DNA of 64,000 bases from Candidatus Kapaibacterium sp. (GTDB lineage: Bacteria > Bacteroidota > Ignavibacteria > Kapaibacteriales > UBA2268): NCBI GenBank assembly GCA_026390695.1, contig JAPLFL010000128.1, positions 1 through 64,000 of the forward strand. Direction: 5' to 3'. Of the stretch, positions 9,814-18,078 are shown in pieces. The position numbers and the translations under genes were made by a program. Under the pieces are notes generated by a model. That model was not told the origin of the DNA and made no database searches. It was given only the letters and a program-made list of their open reading frames with translations. Each line of letters begins with the position of its first letter. Position 1 is the stretch's first letter.

Positions 9814-9836
9814 ATTTCAATAATTTACGTTTTAAG

Positions 9837-9869
9837 AAACCGGTTTGATTATTCAATCCGGTTTTTTTA
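9837..9869 (+). terminator. Intrinsic terminator after the S1-like gene
   Basis: AAACCGG and CCGGTTT form the arms of a stem around TTTGATTATTCAAT, followed by a run of T. It sits 24 bp after the stop codon of the S1-like gene. Confidence 0.9.
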
Positions 9870-9884
9870 TTTAAAAAGTACCCG

Positions 9885-10619
9885 ATGATTTTAAAAAACA
9901 CAAATCTCAAGACCCACTCAGTTATTATTGTAATTTTAATCTGTTTTTATTATGATTCTAATTGTCAGATTATCACAAATCTGTCCCAAGATAAAATTCA
10001 AACAACTGATAGTTCCAAATCAAAAATAATTGGCCCCGGGCCTGATCTGTTAAAAAGTTATTACACTCGTATGCAGGATACTAATTTTAAAAAAGCTCTT
10101 ACACTCAGAATACCTATCAGTGCCAGATTAGATTATGATTTGATAGCGACACGCAATGACTGGGAATCATACTTCTCGAATATCAAACCAAGTCCTTTTG
10201 AAAATGCAAGAAGAAATTTACTTGAAAATTTTTATAGATACATGCAACCTAGCGAACAAGAGATTGTACAGCACCAGATTGGCATCGAAAAGTCACTTGA
10301 AGTACCGGGTATCAAAACTCTAATGAAGGGTGGACTTAGTGTACCATTCAGCACAATTGCAAGCCTATTGGGCATGACTGAAGATGTTAGCCCTGAAATT
10401 AATTATACAATTGAGAATTTTACAGATATTGAGGTTGTAGTATATTCAATTCAGGCTGTAGTTGTATCAACTCTGTTTAAAGGCACTCAGCCGCCAGGGT
10501 CATACAATCTGAGATGGAATGGCCGTGATGATGATGGTCGTAGGATGCCAAACGGTGACTACATTATGGAAGTGAGAATCGGATCGGAAAAATATATTCG
10601 TAAAAGAACACTGATTTAA
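9885..10619 (+). CDS. Exported protein with C-terminal FlgD-Ig-like domain
   Basis: A 244-residue protein beginning with a signal peptide (VIIVILICFYYDSNCQ, about 13-28). The middle is unrecognised. The last ~60 residues, with PPGSYNLRWNGRDDDGRRMP and NGDYIMEVRI, match the FlgD immunoglobulin-like fold. That fold is common at the end of secreted proteins in this phylum and does not imply a hook-cap role. It has no flagellar neighbours here. It converges on the aspartokinase gene with 16 bp between the two stops. Confidence 0.7.
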   Translation: MILKNTNLKTHSVIIVILICFYYDSNCQIITNLSQDKIQTTDSSKSKIIGPGPDLLKSYYTRMQDTNFKKALTLRIPISARLDYDLIATRNDWESYFSNIKPSPFENARRNLLENFYRYMQPSEQEIVQHQIGIEKSLEVPGIKTLMKGGLSVPFSTIASLLGMTEDVSPEINYTIENFTDIEVVVYSIQAVVVSTLFKGTQPPGSYNLRWNGRDDDGRRMPNGDYIMEVRIGSEKYIRKRTLI

Positions 10620-10635
10620 TAGTCAAGATTCTCAA

Positions 10636-11883
10636 TTATATTAAAGAATTTAATATAATCTTTAAACCTTCCAAAACTCCAATTATATATAAATCGGATG
10701 TACCATTATTTTTAATTACCGAGACAGCTTTACAAGAACTGTGAGTGATGATTTTATTTAAAAAATCATGCTGAAGAAATTTCTCTTCTGACAAATTTAA
10801 AATAATAATCAAATCAGTCTGATTCTGCCGAGTTTGGTCAGATATATTTTTTTTAGATAGATTAATTATTCTGTCCGGGCAAGCTATTGAAAACAGGTTA
10901 TAGGTAGATTCAGACTTCTCATTTCTTAGTTCTTGATAGTTTAGATTTTCATGTATGATAATGATAGTTTCGTCTGAGGCACTGTTATCAGATATTTCCG
11001 TAAACGCCGATTCAATGCTATAAACTGATCTGATATTAATTTTTATACAATTATTTATAGCAACTTTTATCATCTCAGGATAAAGTAATTTTAAACCATT
11101 TTCAGCAGCTCTGGCGGCTGTATAATAATTAATATTTTTTATTGTTTGTGCATCTGGAAATATTTCAGGATCAGCTGTTTTTATTCCTTCAACATTAGTC
11201 CAAATGCTTAGTTCCTTAGCCCCCAAAGTTGCTGCATATATTGTAGCTGTTAAGTTAGAGCTTTCTATTCCCATTGTTGAGATAGAGCCATCCAGAGTTC
11301 TGGCAACAAATCCCTGAGTGAGCGAATACCGGTGTTTAGAAATTTGAGTATCGAAAATTTTCAGAATATTTTCTTTGGTAATATCAATGATCGGTCTGGC
11401 TGAACCGAAATTATTATCAGTAATTATAACTGAAGAGGAATCAAAACAGGTTATATCAATTTTTTGTTCTTTGAAATAATGAAAAATTATATTAAAAGCA
11501 AAAAATTCACCAAAAGCCATTACTGAATCTAAAGTTTTATTGGTAAGCTCACCGGTTATAGAAATGCCAAGAATATATTCTTTTAATTTTAAAAAATTCG
11601 GTTCAAGTTTTAGAAATAAATCCGTTTGAATTTGTTTATTTTTTATACTTAAATTTATCAGATCATAGTGAAAGCCAATAATATCGTGAATTTTGGCAAG
11701 AGCCGAGACAGAATCACCGGTTTTGGCTATTGAAGCTGCATCAATCAGATTTCTGGTAGTTCTGTCAAATGCAGATATGATAATTAAATTATTGGAATTA
11801 GAATAAAGTTTTAAAATTTTTGCGGTCAGCTCAATATCATGAATATCTTTAATAAATGAACCACCGATTTTCAGGACCTGCAT
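10636..11883 (-). CDS. Aspartokinase-like protein with altered active-site motif
   Basis: A 415-residue amino-acid kinase family protein. It should phosphorylate aspartate, the first step to Lys/Thr/Met. The N-terminal KIGGSF (Lys5) and the acidic AFGEFFA (Glu126) are present, as are GFVARTLDGSISTMG and ADPEIFPDAQTI. The usual (L)GRGGSD segment reads MGIESSN (204-210), placing Asn210 where a catalytic Asp is normal, and the usual TDV reads TNV. The C-terminal ~100 residues resemble weak ACT domains, the usual site of feedback control. Its start lies 1 bp past the der stop, so the two are probably co-transcribed. It may be an active lineage-specific variant or an altered enzyme; the sequence alone does not decide. 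Confidence 0.75.
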   Translation of the reverse strand: MQVLKIGGSFIKDIHDIELTAKILKLYSNSNNLIIISAFDRTTRNLIDAASIAKTGDSVSALAKIHDIIGFHYDLINLSIKNKQIQTDLFLKLEPNFLKLKEYILGISITGELTNKTLDSVMAFGEFFAFNIIFHYFKEQKIDITCFDSSSVIITDNNFGSARPIIDITKENILKIFDTQISKHRYSLTQGFVARTLDGSISTMGIESSNLTATIYAATLGAKELSIWTNVEGIKTADPEIFPDAQTIKNINYYTAARAAENGLKLLYPEMIKVAINNCIKINIRSVYSIESAFTEISDNSASDETIIIIHENLNYQELRNEKSESTYNLFSIACPDRIINLSKKNISDQTRQNQTDLIIILNLSEEKFLQHDFLNKIITHSSCKAVSVIKNNGTSDLYIIGVLEGLKIILNSLI

Positions 11884-11884
11884 A

Positions 11885-13213
11885 TCAATAACCTATCTCT
11901 GGCCATGGAACATTTTTTCTGCGGAAAATAAATGAAATCGGTGTGCCGATAAAATCAAAATGCTTACGTATAGTCCTTTCCATGAATCTTTTATAAGATT
12001 CCGGTAGTAACTCAGGGTGATTGAGAAAAAACGCAAATATGGGCGGTTCTGTGCCCACCTGAGATATAAAATTTATTCTCAGATCAGATCCACGTACTGC
12101 CGGAGGAGGTGTAGTTTCCAATTCGGGTAAAATCATTTTATTGAGAAGCGAAGTTTTAATATGAGTTTCTCTGCGAACTTTAATTTCCTTTGCTACCTGA
12201 ATTACCTTTGTAATTCTCTGTTTCGTATGTGCTGAAATAAACATAACAGGTGCATAGTCATTCAATTTCATCATTTCGTAAATCTTTTTTGTATATCTAT
12301 CTGCTGTGACAGTATCTTTTTCGACTAAGTCCCATTTATTAACGGCGATAATAATCCCTTTCCGAGCCTGATCAACCATATTGATAATTTTTTTATCCTG
12401 ATCTTCAAGCCCCAAAGTTGCGTCTAAAAGTATAATTGCAACGTCACATCTTTCAATAGCCTTAGCAGTTCTGAAAATACTTATCATTTCCACATTTTCA
12501 GTTACGTGACTTCTCTTGCGCAAGCCAGCAGTGTCTATGAGAACAATTTCTTCACCATAATATTTCAAGATACTATCGATTGAATCCCTGGTTGTACCCG
12601 GTATATTGGTTACAATCATTCTTTCTTTCCCAAGCAGAGCATTTGTCAGACTTGATTTCCCGGTATTCGGGCGTCCTACGATGGCAATTTTCAATCGTGG
12701 ATCACTTTTATCACTTATGGTTTCTGGCAAGCCTTCGGTGACATCATCAAGAAAATCTCCGGTACTCCGCCCGTTAGCAGCAGAAATCGCATAAGGTTCA
12801 CCAAGTCCAAGATTATGAAATTCCATTGCAGAAGCATCTTGATTATGATTATCGCATTTATTTACGACAAGAACAACTTTTTTGTTTGCTTTGCGTAAAA
12901 TGTGAGCAATATCCTCGTCAAACGGAGTAACGCCGTCTCGTCCATCACATACAAAAATAATCACATCGGCTTCTTCGATTGCAAGCTGAGCCTGCATTCT
13001 GATAGCTCGTTCCATTGTGTCTTCTGTACCTGGAATAAATCCACCTGTATCTATTAGAGTAAAATCTTTGCCATTCCAGTCAGATTCACCATATAAACGA
13101 TCGCGGGTTACCCCTGGCAGTGGCTCAACAATAGCATCTCTTGAACCGACAAGACGATTAAAAAGAGTTGATTTTCCAACATTAGGTCTTCCGACTATAG
13201 CAACAACATTCAT
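11885..13213 (-). CDS. der: Ribosome assembly GTPase Der (EngA)
   Basis: A tandem GTPase needed for 50S subunit maturation. The P-loops GRPNVGKST (8-16) and GRPNTGKSS (180-188) start two G domains, each with its DTGG/DTAG and NKCD/NKWD motifs, followed by the C-terminal KH-like domain (about 355-442). The ORF track starts 46 residues upstream, but the family begins at MNVVAIVGRP. The ATG at 13211-13213 is therefore chosen, which gives 442 residues and removes the overlap with the upstream Rrf2 gene. It is followed immediately by the aspartokinase gene. Confidence 0.95.
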   Translation of the reverse strand: MNVVAIVGRPNVGKSTLFNRLVGSRDAIVEPLPGVTRDRLYGESDWNGKDFTLIDTGGFIPGTEDTMERAIRMQAQLAIEEADVIIFVCDGRDGVTPFDEDIAHILRKANKKVVLVVNKCDNHNQDASAMEFHNLGLGEPYAISAANGRSTGDFLDDVTEGLPETISDKSDPRLKIAIVGRPNTGKSSLTNALLGKERMIVTNIPGTTRDSIDSILKYYGEEIVLIDTAGLRKRSHVTENVEMISIFRTAKAIERCDVAIILLDATLGLEDQDKKIINMVDQARKGIIIAVNKWDLVEKDTVTADRYTKKIYEMMKLNDYAPVMFISAHTKQRITKVIQVAKEIKVRRETHIKTSLLNKMILPELETTPPPAVRGSDLRINFISQVGTEPPIFAFFLNHPELLPESYKRFMERTIRKHFDFIGTPISFIFRRKNVPWPEIGY

Positions 13214-13236
13214 TAAAATTCCAATTTGTAGTCTGA

Positions 13237-13668
13237 TTATAAATTTCTGATCTTCTTTAAAGTAGAGTCCGTGATACTTTCCAAGGTATTTACCCTCAGC
13301 ATTTCCAAGACTTCGTCTCTGAGTTTTCCCCAGCTTGAATGAACAGGACAAGGTTTACCATCTTCGCAGTTAAGAAAACCAAGTGCACATTTTTGAAATA
13401 TTTCAAGTCCATCTATAGCAATAACAATATCAAGTAATCTGATTTCCGAAGATGCCATTAAAAGAAAAAAGCCACCGAATCTGCCTTTTTTTGACCCTAC
13501 AATTTTTTTTATTGCTAATGCCTGCAATACTTTGGATACAAATTCTTTTGGAATTTTCAATTTTTCAGAAATTTCCTTGGCATTGGCAACTTGGTCTTTT
13601 TCAAGAGTTGACAGATATAGCATAGCCTGGAGTCCTAATTCACATCTTTTCGAAAATAATGCAGTCAT
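13237..13668 (-). CDS. Rrf2-family transcriptional regulator, probably Fe-S or redox sensing
   Basis: A 143-residue winged-helix regulator of the IscR/NsrR/CymR family. The N-terminal helix-turn-helix (LFSKRCELGLQAMLYLS, then AKEISEKLKIPKEFVSKVLQ) is typical. Three cysteines, Cys94, Cys101 and Cys107 (CX6CX5C), lie in the linker where IscR and NsrR bind an Fe-S cluster, so an iron-sulfur, NO or redox signal is likely. It precedes der with a 23-bp gap and follows the unknown 198-residue gene by 14 bp. No isc/suf genes are adjacent, so its targets are unknown. Confidence 0.9.
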   Translation of the reverse strand: MTALFSKRCELGLQAMLYLSTLEKDQVANAKEISEKLKIPKEFVSKVLQALAIKKIVGSKKGRFGGFFLLMASSEIRLLDIVIAIDGLEIFQKCALGFLNCEDGKPCPVHSSWGKLRDEVLEMLRVNTLESITDSTLKKIRNL

Positions 13669-13682
13669 ATTTTTTTTATTTA

Positions 13683-14279
13683 TTAAAAATCGATAAATTC
13701 AGCCAATTCATCCGCTCTCGTCTGATGAACAATGGCATTGTCATCAATCAGTTCCCTGACGGCTGCCTTAGCCTTTTCAATACTAATTTGGTGCCTGTAA
13801 GCAAAATGCCATATATCTAAAGGAGCAATAGAAATTTCAAGAACAAGAGCCTGAGCAGCAGTTAATTTTCTTTTTGCTAAAATTATTTCTTTAGAGGATT
13901 CGAGAACCATCTTCGACTCATCGGTTAACAAATGATGTTGAGTAAAGAAATAATTATCATTCTGCAATAAATCACAAATTGGAAATCCTCTACCATTTTT
14001 TAAGATTAATAAAGGAATAAATGCCACGCCAACTCTATAAATATCTTCATCAGCACCGTCCCACAAATCAAGCCAGACCGGATAATCATGAACCTTCAGC
14101 CAATCGAAAAAACTAATTTCTTCTGGAGGAAGTTTAATAAGCATTGAGCTTGAAAATTCCTTTGAGATAATATTGGCTTGATCTGGAGATATTATCTGCC
14201 ACAGCTCTTGATCAAGTTCAATATAACCTAATTTTTCATAGCTTTCAGTGCATATTTGTATTATTTCTTTATTTGTCAT
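13683..14279 (-). CDS. Unrecognised cytoplasmic protein, 198 aa
   Basis: I do not recognise this protein. It has no signal peptide or membrane segment. It is rich in acidic and aromatic residues, with Trp-rich stretches such as FFDWLKVHDYPVWLDLWDGA in the middle and a helical C terminus (SIEKAKAAVRELIDD). It sits between the YfhO-like gene and the Rrf2 regulator on the same strand, 14 bp before the latter, so co-transcription with rrf2 and der is likely. Confidence 0.6.
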   Translation of the reverse strand: MTNKEIIQICTESYEKLGYIELDQELWQIISPDQANIISKEFSSSMLIKLPPEEISFFDWLKVHDYPVWLDLWDGADEDIYRVGVAFIPLLILKNGRGFPICDLLQNDNYFFTQHHLLTDESKMVLESSKEIILAKRKLTAAQALVLEISIAPLDIWHFAYRHQISIEKAKAAVRELIDDNAIVHQTRADELAEFIDF

Positions 14280-14329
14280 TTGCTTAATTCAATTTAATCT
14301 TCAATTTGAGATTAGGTTCACATTAATAA

Positions 14330-16834
14330 TTATTTTTTTCCAGATTTTTCTTTATAATTGAGATAAATCCCAAAACCAAGTCCCAGAACCGTCAGAATGT
14401 TTGCAATAAGACTTAATGTTTTACCTGTTTGATATTTTTCAGAATAATACTTCATTTCCACGGTATGTGATCCTTGGGGTACTATTACTGATCTAAAAGC
14501 AAAATTTGTTTTATATATTGCTGTTTCTGAGCCATCAATATAAGCCTTCCAGCAGGGAGGATAATAGATTTCACTAATAAAAAGGAGTGTGTTACCATTT
14601 GTCACAGTTCCGATTTTTATTGATTCATTTTTATGTTCAATAATCTTTGCAGATGAAATTGCAATATTAGTATCGAGTATGACAGGAAGCTGTATCTCAA
14701 CGAAAGCCGTATCCAAGGGAGAGAAATCGCCTTTTTTGAGATGAGCTAAAATATCGGTTTGTGATGCAACGACAGCATTTTTTACAAAAAATGCACGTGG
14801 AAGACAATCGGCATTCGGATAAATTACCGGCTGCTGGCGCTTGCGATCAGCACTGATAATATATTTTACATTCATTAAATTCCATAAAAATGGATTATAT
14901 AAATAAGTTGTGCTTCCTGCGTAATTATCATTATTTGCATTATCAAGCAAATCCTGATAAACTCTCAGTTTGGCAGAGTGGTAGCCATTAACGTTTTCTA
15001 ATAAATAATAAGCAGGAACATTTTGGGATTGTGAAAGCATGTCAAAAATCCTAAAAACAGATGTATCCTGTTCAGCTTGAATAGGCTTGTAGATATTTTG
15101 GACTGATAAAAATACTTCTTTATCAATACTCTTTTTCGCAACTTCCATTCTTCGGTAATCTACCCGCCACAGATCGAGTAAAACAATAAGAGCAAGAATA
15201 GAAAAGAAAATTGTTTTATTGAGTTTATTCTTAACGAAAAAATAAGTAATTAAAGAAACAATTACAGTGAAAAGTCCGTTAATCATCCAATCTGAGCTTG
15301 TGCCAGACCAGTTGAACTTTGCAATTTCTTCTATAAAAGTTTTAACCTGCGCATCGTTTCCATATTCTTTATAAATTTGCGTTGCAAAATTAGATTGGTC
15401 AACCGATTTTATATATGAATCCTGAAAACCGGCAATGAATATGATTCCGGCAACTAAAAAAACAAAACCACCAATTATCCAAACTTTAAGAATTTTCTTC
15501 TCGGATTCGGAGCCCTCTTTCCTAATTTTTAGGATTGAACTTATACCATATCCTGCAAGTAAAGGTACAGCAAAATGCATAAGAGCCAGAGCCATACTTG
15601 GTGCTCTGAATTTATTAAAATTCGGGGCAATTTTATAAACAATATCAAATATAAAAGATAAATTTTTCCCGAATGACAGAAAAATACCAAATATGGCTAT
15701 TACAAATAATGCTTGTACAAAAGGGTCTTTTCTATAAATACAAAAACCTAAAATTGCCAGACCAAGTACGATTATTCCCATGTATGGCGGTGAATCTTCA
15801 GATTCCTTAGTGCCCCAGTAAGTAGATGTTTTCTGTTCATTTTTGAAATCTTGAATCCCATATCCGTAAAAACTTGGTACAACGGTTGTAAGAAGCTCTG
15901 ATGGGCTATATGACCACATTGTCGCATAATTATAATCATTTCCACCGCTTGCATCCTGATGCTGATTCTGTGTCTGCATGATTGGAGCTGATCCACGAGT
16001 AGAATATGGAGTATATTCAAGTGTGCTAAGATATCTGTCTGCTGACATAGCAAATGCAATACCTGCAGCTACTGCCAATGTGAGACCGGAACGAATCACA
16101 TTAAAAATTTTCTCTTTTTTAACTAAAGTATTAATTATTTCGAATATATAGTAGATAACAAAAGCAAAAATGCTATAATATATCATTTGCAAATGTCCGG
16201 CTTCCATCATAATATGAAGAGCTAAAACAAGTAAAAAGACATACAGAACTGAGAATTTAACTTTCATTTTTTCTATAAACAGAAAAACAAACGGATACAT
16301 TGCAAAAACGATTGGTTTTGTATTGTGGCCAATCATAATCCAAGTTACAACCCACGTTGAAAAAGTGGCTGCAAAAGCACTAAAGAAGGAAACAAAGGAT
16401 TGGTGCTTCTTGAAACGCATTAAGGTATAAACACCAGTTGCGTAAAGTGCATAGTAAAATGCCATACGAGCAGTGTCATTACTAAAAATTGTTCCTATAA
16501 ATTTTGCAAATCCAAAGAAAATTGAAATAAGAATATCATACCAACGATCACCTGTGACTAACAATGCGGAAAAGCCCGGCATACCACCGAAAAGATGCGG
16601 CACCCACTGAGGAAATGTTCCATCTGCTGATGCTTTTTCAAGGTATTTAACAAAACTAAGCGATGAGATATTATCTGATGCATTGAATCCACCTTTAAAA
16701 ATTGCACCGGAAAAGAAAATGAAAACCGCAGTTACTAATAGACCAATGAAAATCATGTCAAGATATTTTACTGGAATAATGGTTTTTGTCGCGGTTTTGT
16801 CGCTACTGTTCTGCTTTTTTAATTCTTTTACCAT
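14330..16834 (-). CDS. YfhO-like polytopic membrane protein
   Basis: An 834-residue inner-membrane protein with many hydrophobic segments in the first ~540 residues and again at the C terminus (about 800-825). A soluble beta-rich domain (about 570-790) lies between, containing RAFFVKNAVVA and the closing YYPPCWKAYIDGSE. This layout matches the YfhO family, GT-C-like proteins linked in Gram-positives to lipoteichoic acid glycosylation. In Bacteroidota relatives the substrate is unknown. It lies between tsaE and the unknown 198-aa gene on the same strand, with a terminator separating it from tsaE. Confidence 0.8.
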   Translation of the reverse strand: MVKELKKQNSSDKTATKTIIPVKYLDMIFIGLLVTAVFIFFSGAIFKGGFNASDNISSLSFVKYLEKASADGTFPQWVPHLFGGMPGFSALLVTGDRWYDILISIFFGFAKFIGTIFSNDTARMAFYYALYATGVYTLMRFKKHQSFVSFFSAFAATFSTWVVTWIMIGHNTKPIVFAMYPFVFLFIEKMKVKFSVLYVFLLVLALHIMMEAGHLQMIYYSIFAFVIYYIFEIINTLVKKEKIFNVIRSGLTLAVAAGIAFAMSADRYLSTLEYTPYSTRGSAPIMQTQNQHQDASGGNDYNYATMWSYSPSELLTTVVPSFYGYGIQDFKNEQKTSTYWGTKESEDSPPYMGIIVLGLAILGFCIYRKDPFVQALFVIAIFGIFLSFGKNLSFIFDIVYKIAPNFNKFRAPSMALALMHFAVPLLAGYGISSILKIRKEGSESEKKILKVWIIGGFVFLVAGIIFIAGFQDSYIKSVDQSNFATQIYKEYGNDAQVKTFIEEIAKFNWSGTSSDWMINGLFTVIVSLITYFFVKNKLNKTIFFSILALIVLLDLWRVDYRRMEVAKKSIDKEVFLSVQNIYKPIQAEQDTSVFRIFDMLSQSQNVPAYYLLENVNGYHSAKLRVYQDLLDNANNDNYAGSTTYLYNPFLWNLMNVKYIISADRKRQQPVIYPNADCLPRAFFVKNAVVASQTDILAHLKKGDFSPLDTAFVEIQLPVILDTNIAISSAKIIEHKNESIKIGTVTNGNTLLFISEIYYPPCWKAYIDGSETAIYKTNFAFRSVIVPQGSHTVEMKYYSEKYQTGKTLSLIANILTVLGLGFGIYLNYKEKSGKK

Positions 16835-16909
16835 TTTTTCTGCTCATCAAAAATTAAAGAAAAATATTAATTTCGTGCTAATACGAACTTACAATTTACG
16901 AAAAATAAA

Positions 16910-16939
16910 GATGTCCTACATCTTGCCGATGTAAGACAT
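16910..16939 (-). terminator. Hairpin terminator after tsaE
   Basis: ATGTCCTACATC and GATGTAAGACAT form a 12-bp stem with one mismatch around TTGCC. Read on the minus strand it is followed by TTTATTTTT. It lies between the tsaE stop and the YfhO-like start, so the two genes are probably separate units. Confidence 0.7.
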
Positions 16940-16958
16940 AACTCAAAACGATTGAAAT

Positions 16959-17414
16959 TTAATAACTATTTTTATCTGAAATGCTGATTGATCGCTTTGA
17001 TTCAATAAGATCATCAAATGTTATCTGAATTTTGAAATCATAAGATTCAAAATAATTAAAAGTTTTTTCGGCCCATTCCATTAATTTTATTGATTCATCC
17101 GACTCAAGGATCTCTCTCAGCCCTATTTCTTCAAGTTCGCGAGTATTCTTTATTCTGTATAAATCAATATGGAAAATTGGGAATTCGAAATCATCTTTCA
17201 TAGCAATGTATTTGTTTACCAACGTAAATGTAGGACTAGAGACAATTTCATCTACTTGAAAGTAATCACATATACCTTTTATAAACTCAGTTTTTCCAGA
17301 GCCTAAATCGCCGTAAAACGCAATAGAGCTACCTTGGACAAGATTTTTAGCAAAATTAAAACCGGTACTAATGGTTTCTTCCTCGGAGTTTGTTTCTATT
17401 ACGATTTTTTTCAT
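16959..17414 (-). CDS. tsaE: tRNA threonylcarbamoyladenosine biosynthesis ATPase TsaE
   Basis: TsaE drives the TsaB/TsaD cycle that makes t6A37 in ANN-decoding tRNAs. The family's landmarks are present: Walker A GDLGSGKT (about 34-41), SPTFTLVNKY, the acidic HIDLYR and the C-terminal LMEWAE. The ORF track begins at a TTG two codons upstream; the ATG at 17412-17414 is chosen because MKKIVIETN is a natural N terminus. It is the first gene of the minus-strand group, upstream of a 660-bp gene-free gap. TsaB and TsaD are not in the window. Confidence 0.95.
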   Translation of the reverse strand: MKKIVIETNSEEETISTGFNFAKNLVQGSSIAFYGDLGSGKTEFIKGICDYFQVDEIVSSPTFTLVNKYIAMKDDFEFPIFHIDLYRIKNTRELEEIGLREILESDESIKLMEWAEKTFNYFESYDFKIQITFDDLIESKRSISISDKNSY

Positions 17415-17420
17415 TAACAA

Positions 17421-17920
17421 AATTACAAAAAATATTGAATGAATAGTATCGGCACAATTTTAGGGAACTGAATATAATTTTCTTTATGAATAATTGCCAA
17501 TAAAAAATAGAGATATATTTTTTAAAAATAAAATTGATCATTGTTAATGTTTTAATATTTTTCATACTAACTCGAAAATTTAACGAATCATACCAATTAT
17601 ATAGCATAATTAAAAAAATCATATCAATTATATAAAAATATATTTGACCTTAACTTAAAAAAGTCAATAAAATCAACTACAAATCTTTTGATCAAGTAAA
17701 AAATAATAGTTTGAAATAATTTGGAATTTAAGTTATGTACATGCTTTTAAAAGGAATATGTATAATATAATAATTTATTAAGTTTAACTAAACTAATTTA
17801 AAATACCTAATAATATATTTTATCTATAATAAAATATAATTTTTTCATATTATCTATTAAATTTAAAGCACGATTATCATTATTTTATTATTATCAAAAC
17901 AATAATTAATCACGTTCTAA
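17421..17920. other. AT-rich gene-free stretch
   Basis: About 500 bp of very AT-rich sequence between divergent tsaE and the first cytochrome. It contains no ORF with recognisable features, no RNA gene I can see, and only weak short repeats (TATCAATTATATA-like). The cytochrome's own upstream element begins just after it. Confidence 0.6.
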
Positions 17921-17924
17921 TTTA

Positions 17925-18078
17925 TTGTTTATAATCAGCTAAATACTTACTAAATATTAATTTGCAACGATATTTCTTTTTGTTAATTTATATTTTGTGA
18001 ATATGATAAAATGATATTTTTTATTCTTTTTTTTTACAATTGTTGATTTTATAATTAAATTTTTAGGAGATTGATTTT
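17925..18078 (+). promoter_or_regulatory. Conserved upstream element of cytochrome copy 1
   Basis: TTAATTTGCA (17957-17966), preceded by ATTGTTTATAA and GCTAAATACTTAC, recurs before all three cytochrome genes. It ends 112-113 nt from each start codon, while the sequence between is less conserved until a TTTACAATT block and the ribosome binding site TAGGAGATT. The fixed distance points to a promoter or operator, possibly with a long 5' leader. I could not match it to a canonical sigma70, sigma54 or Bacteroidetes -33/-7 promoter. Confidence 0.7.

Noticed and set aside
17957-17966. TTAATTTGCA as a sigma54 -12 box or a Bacteroidetes -7 box
   Set aside because: No GG at the -24 distance, and the TAnnTTTG pattern is one base short with no matching -33 element; kept only as an unnamed conserved element.
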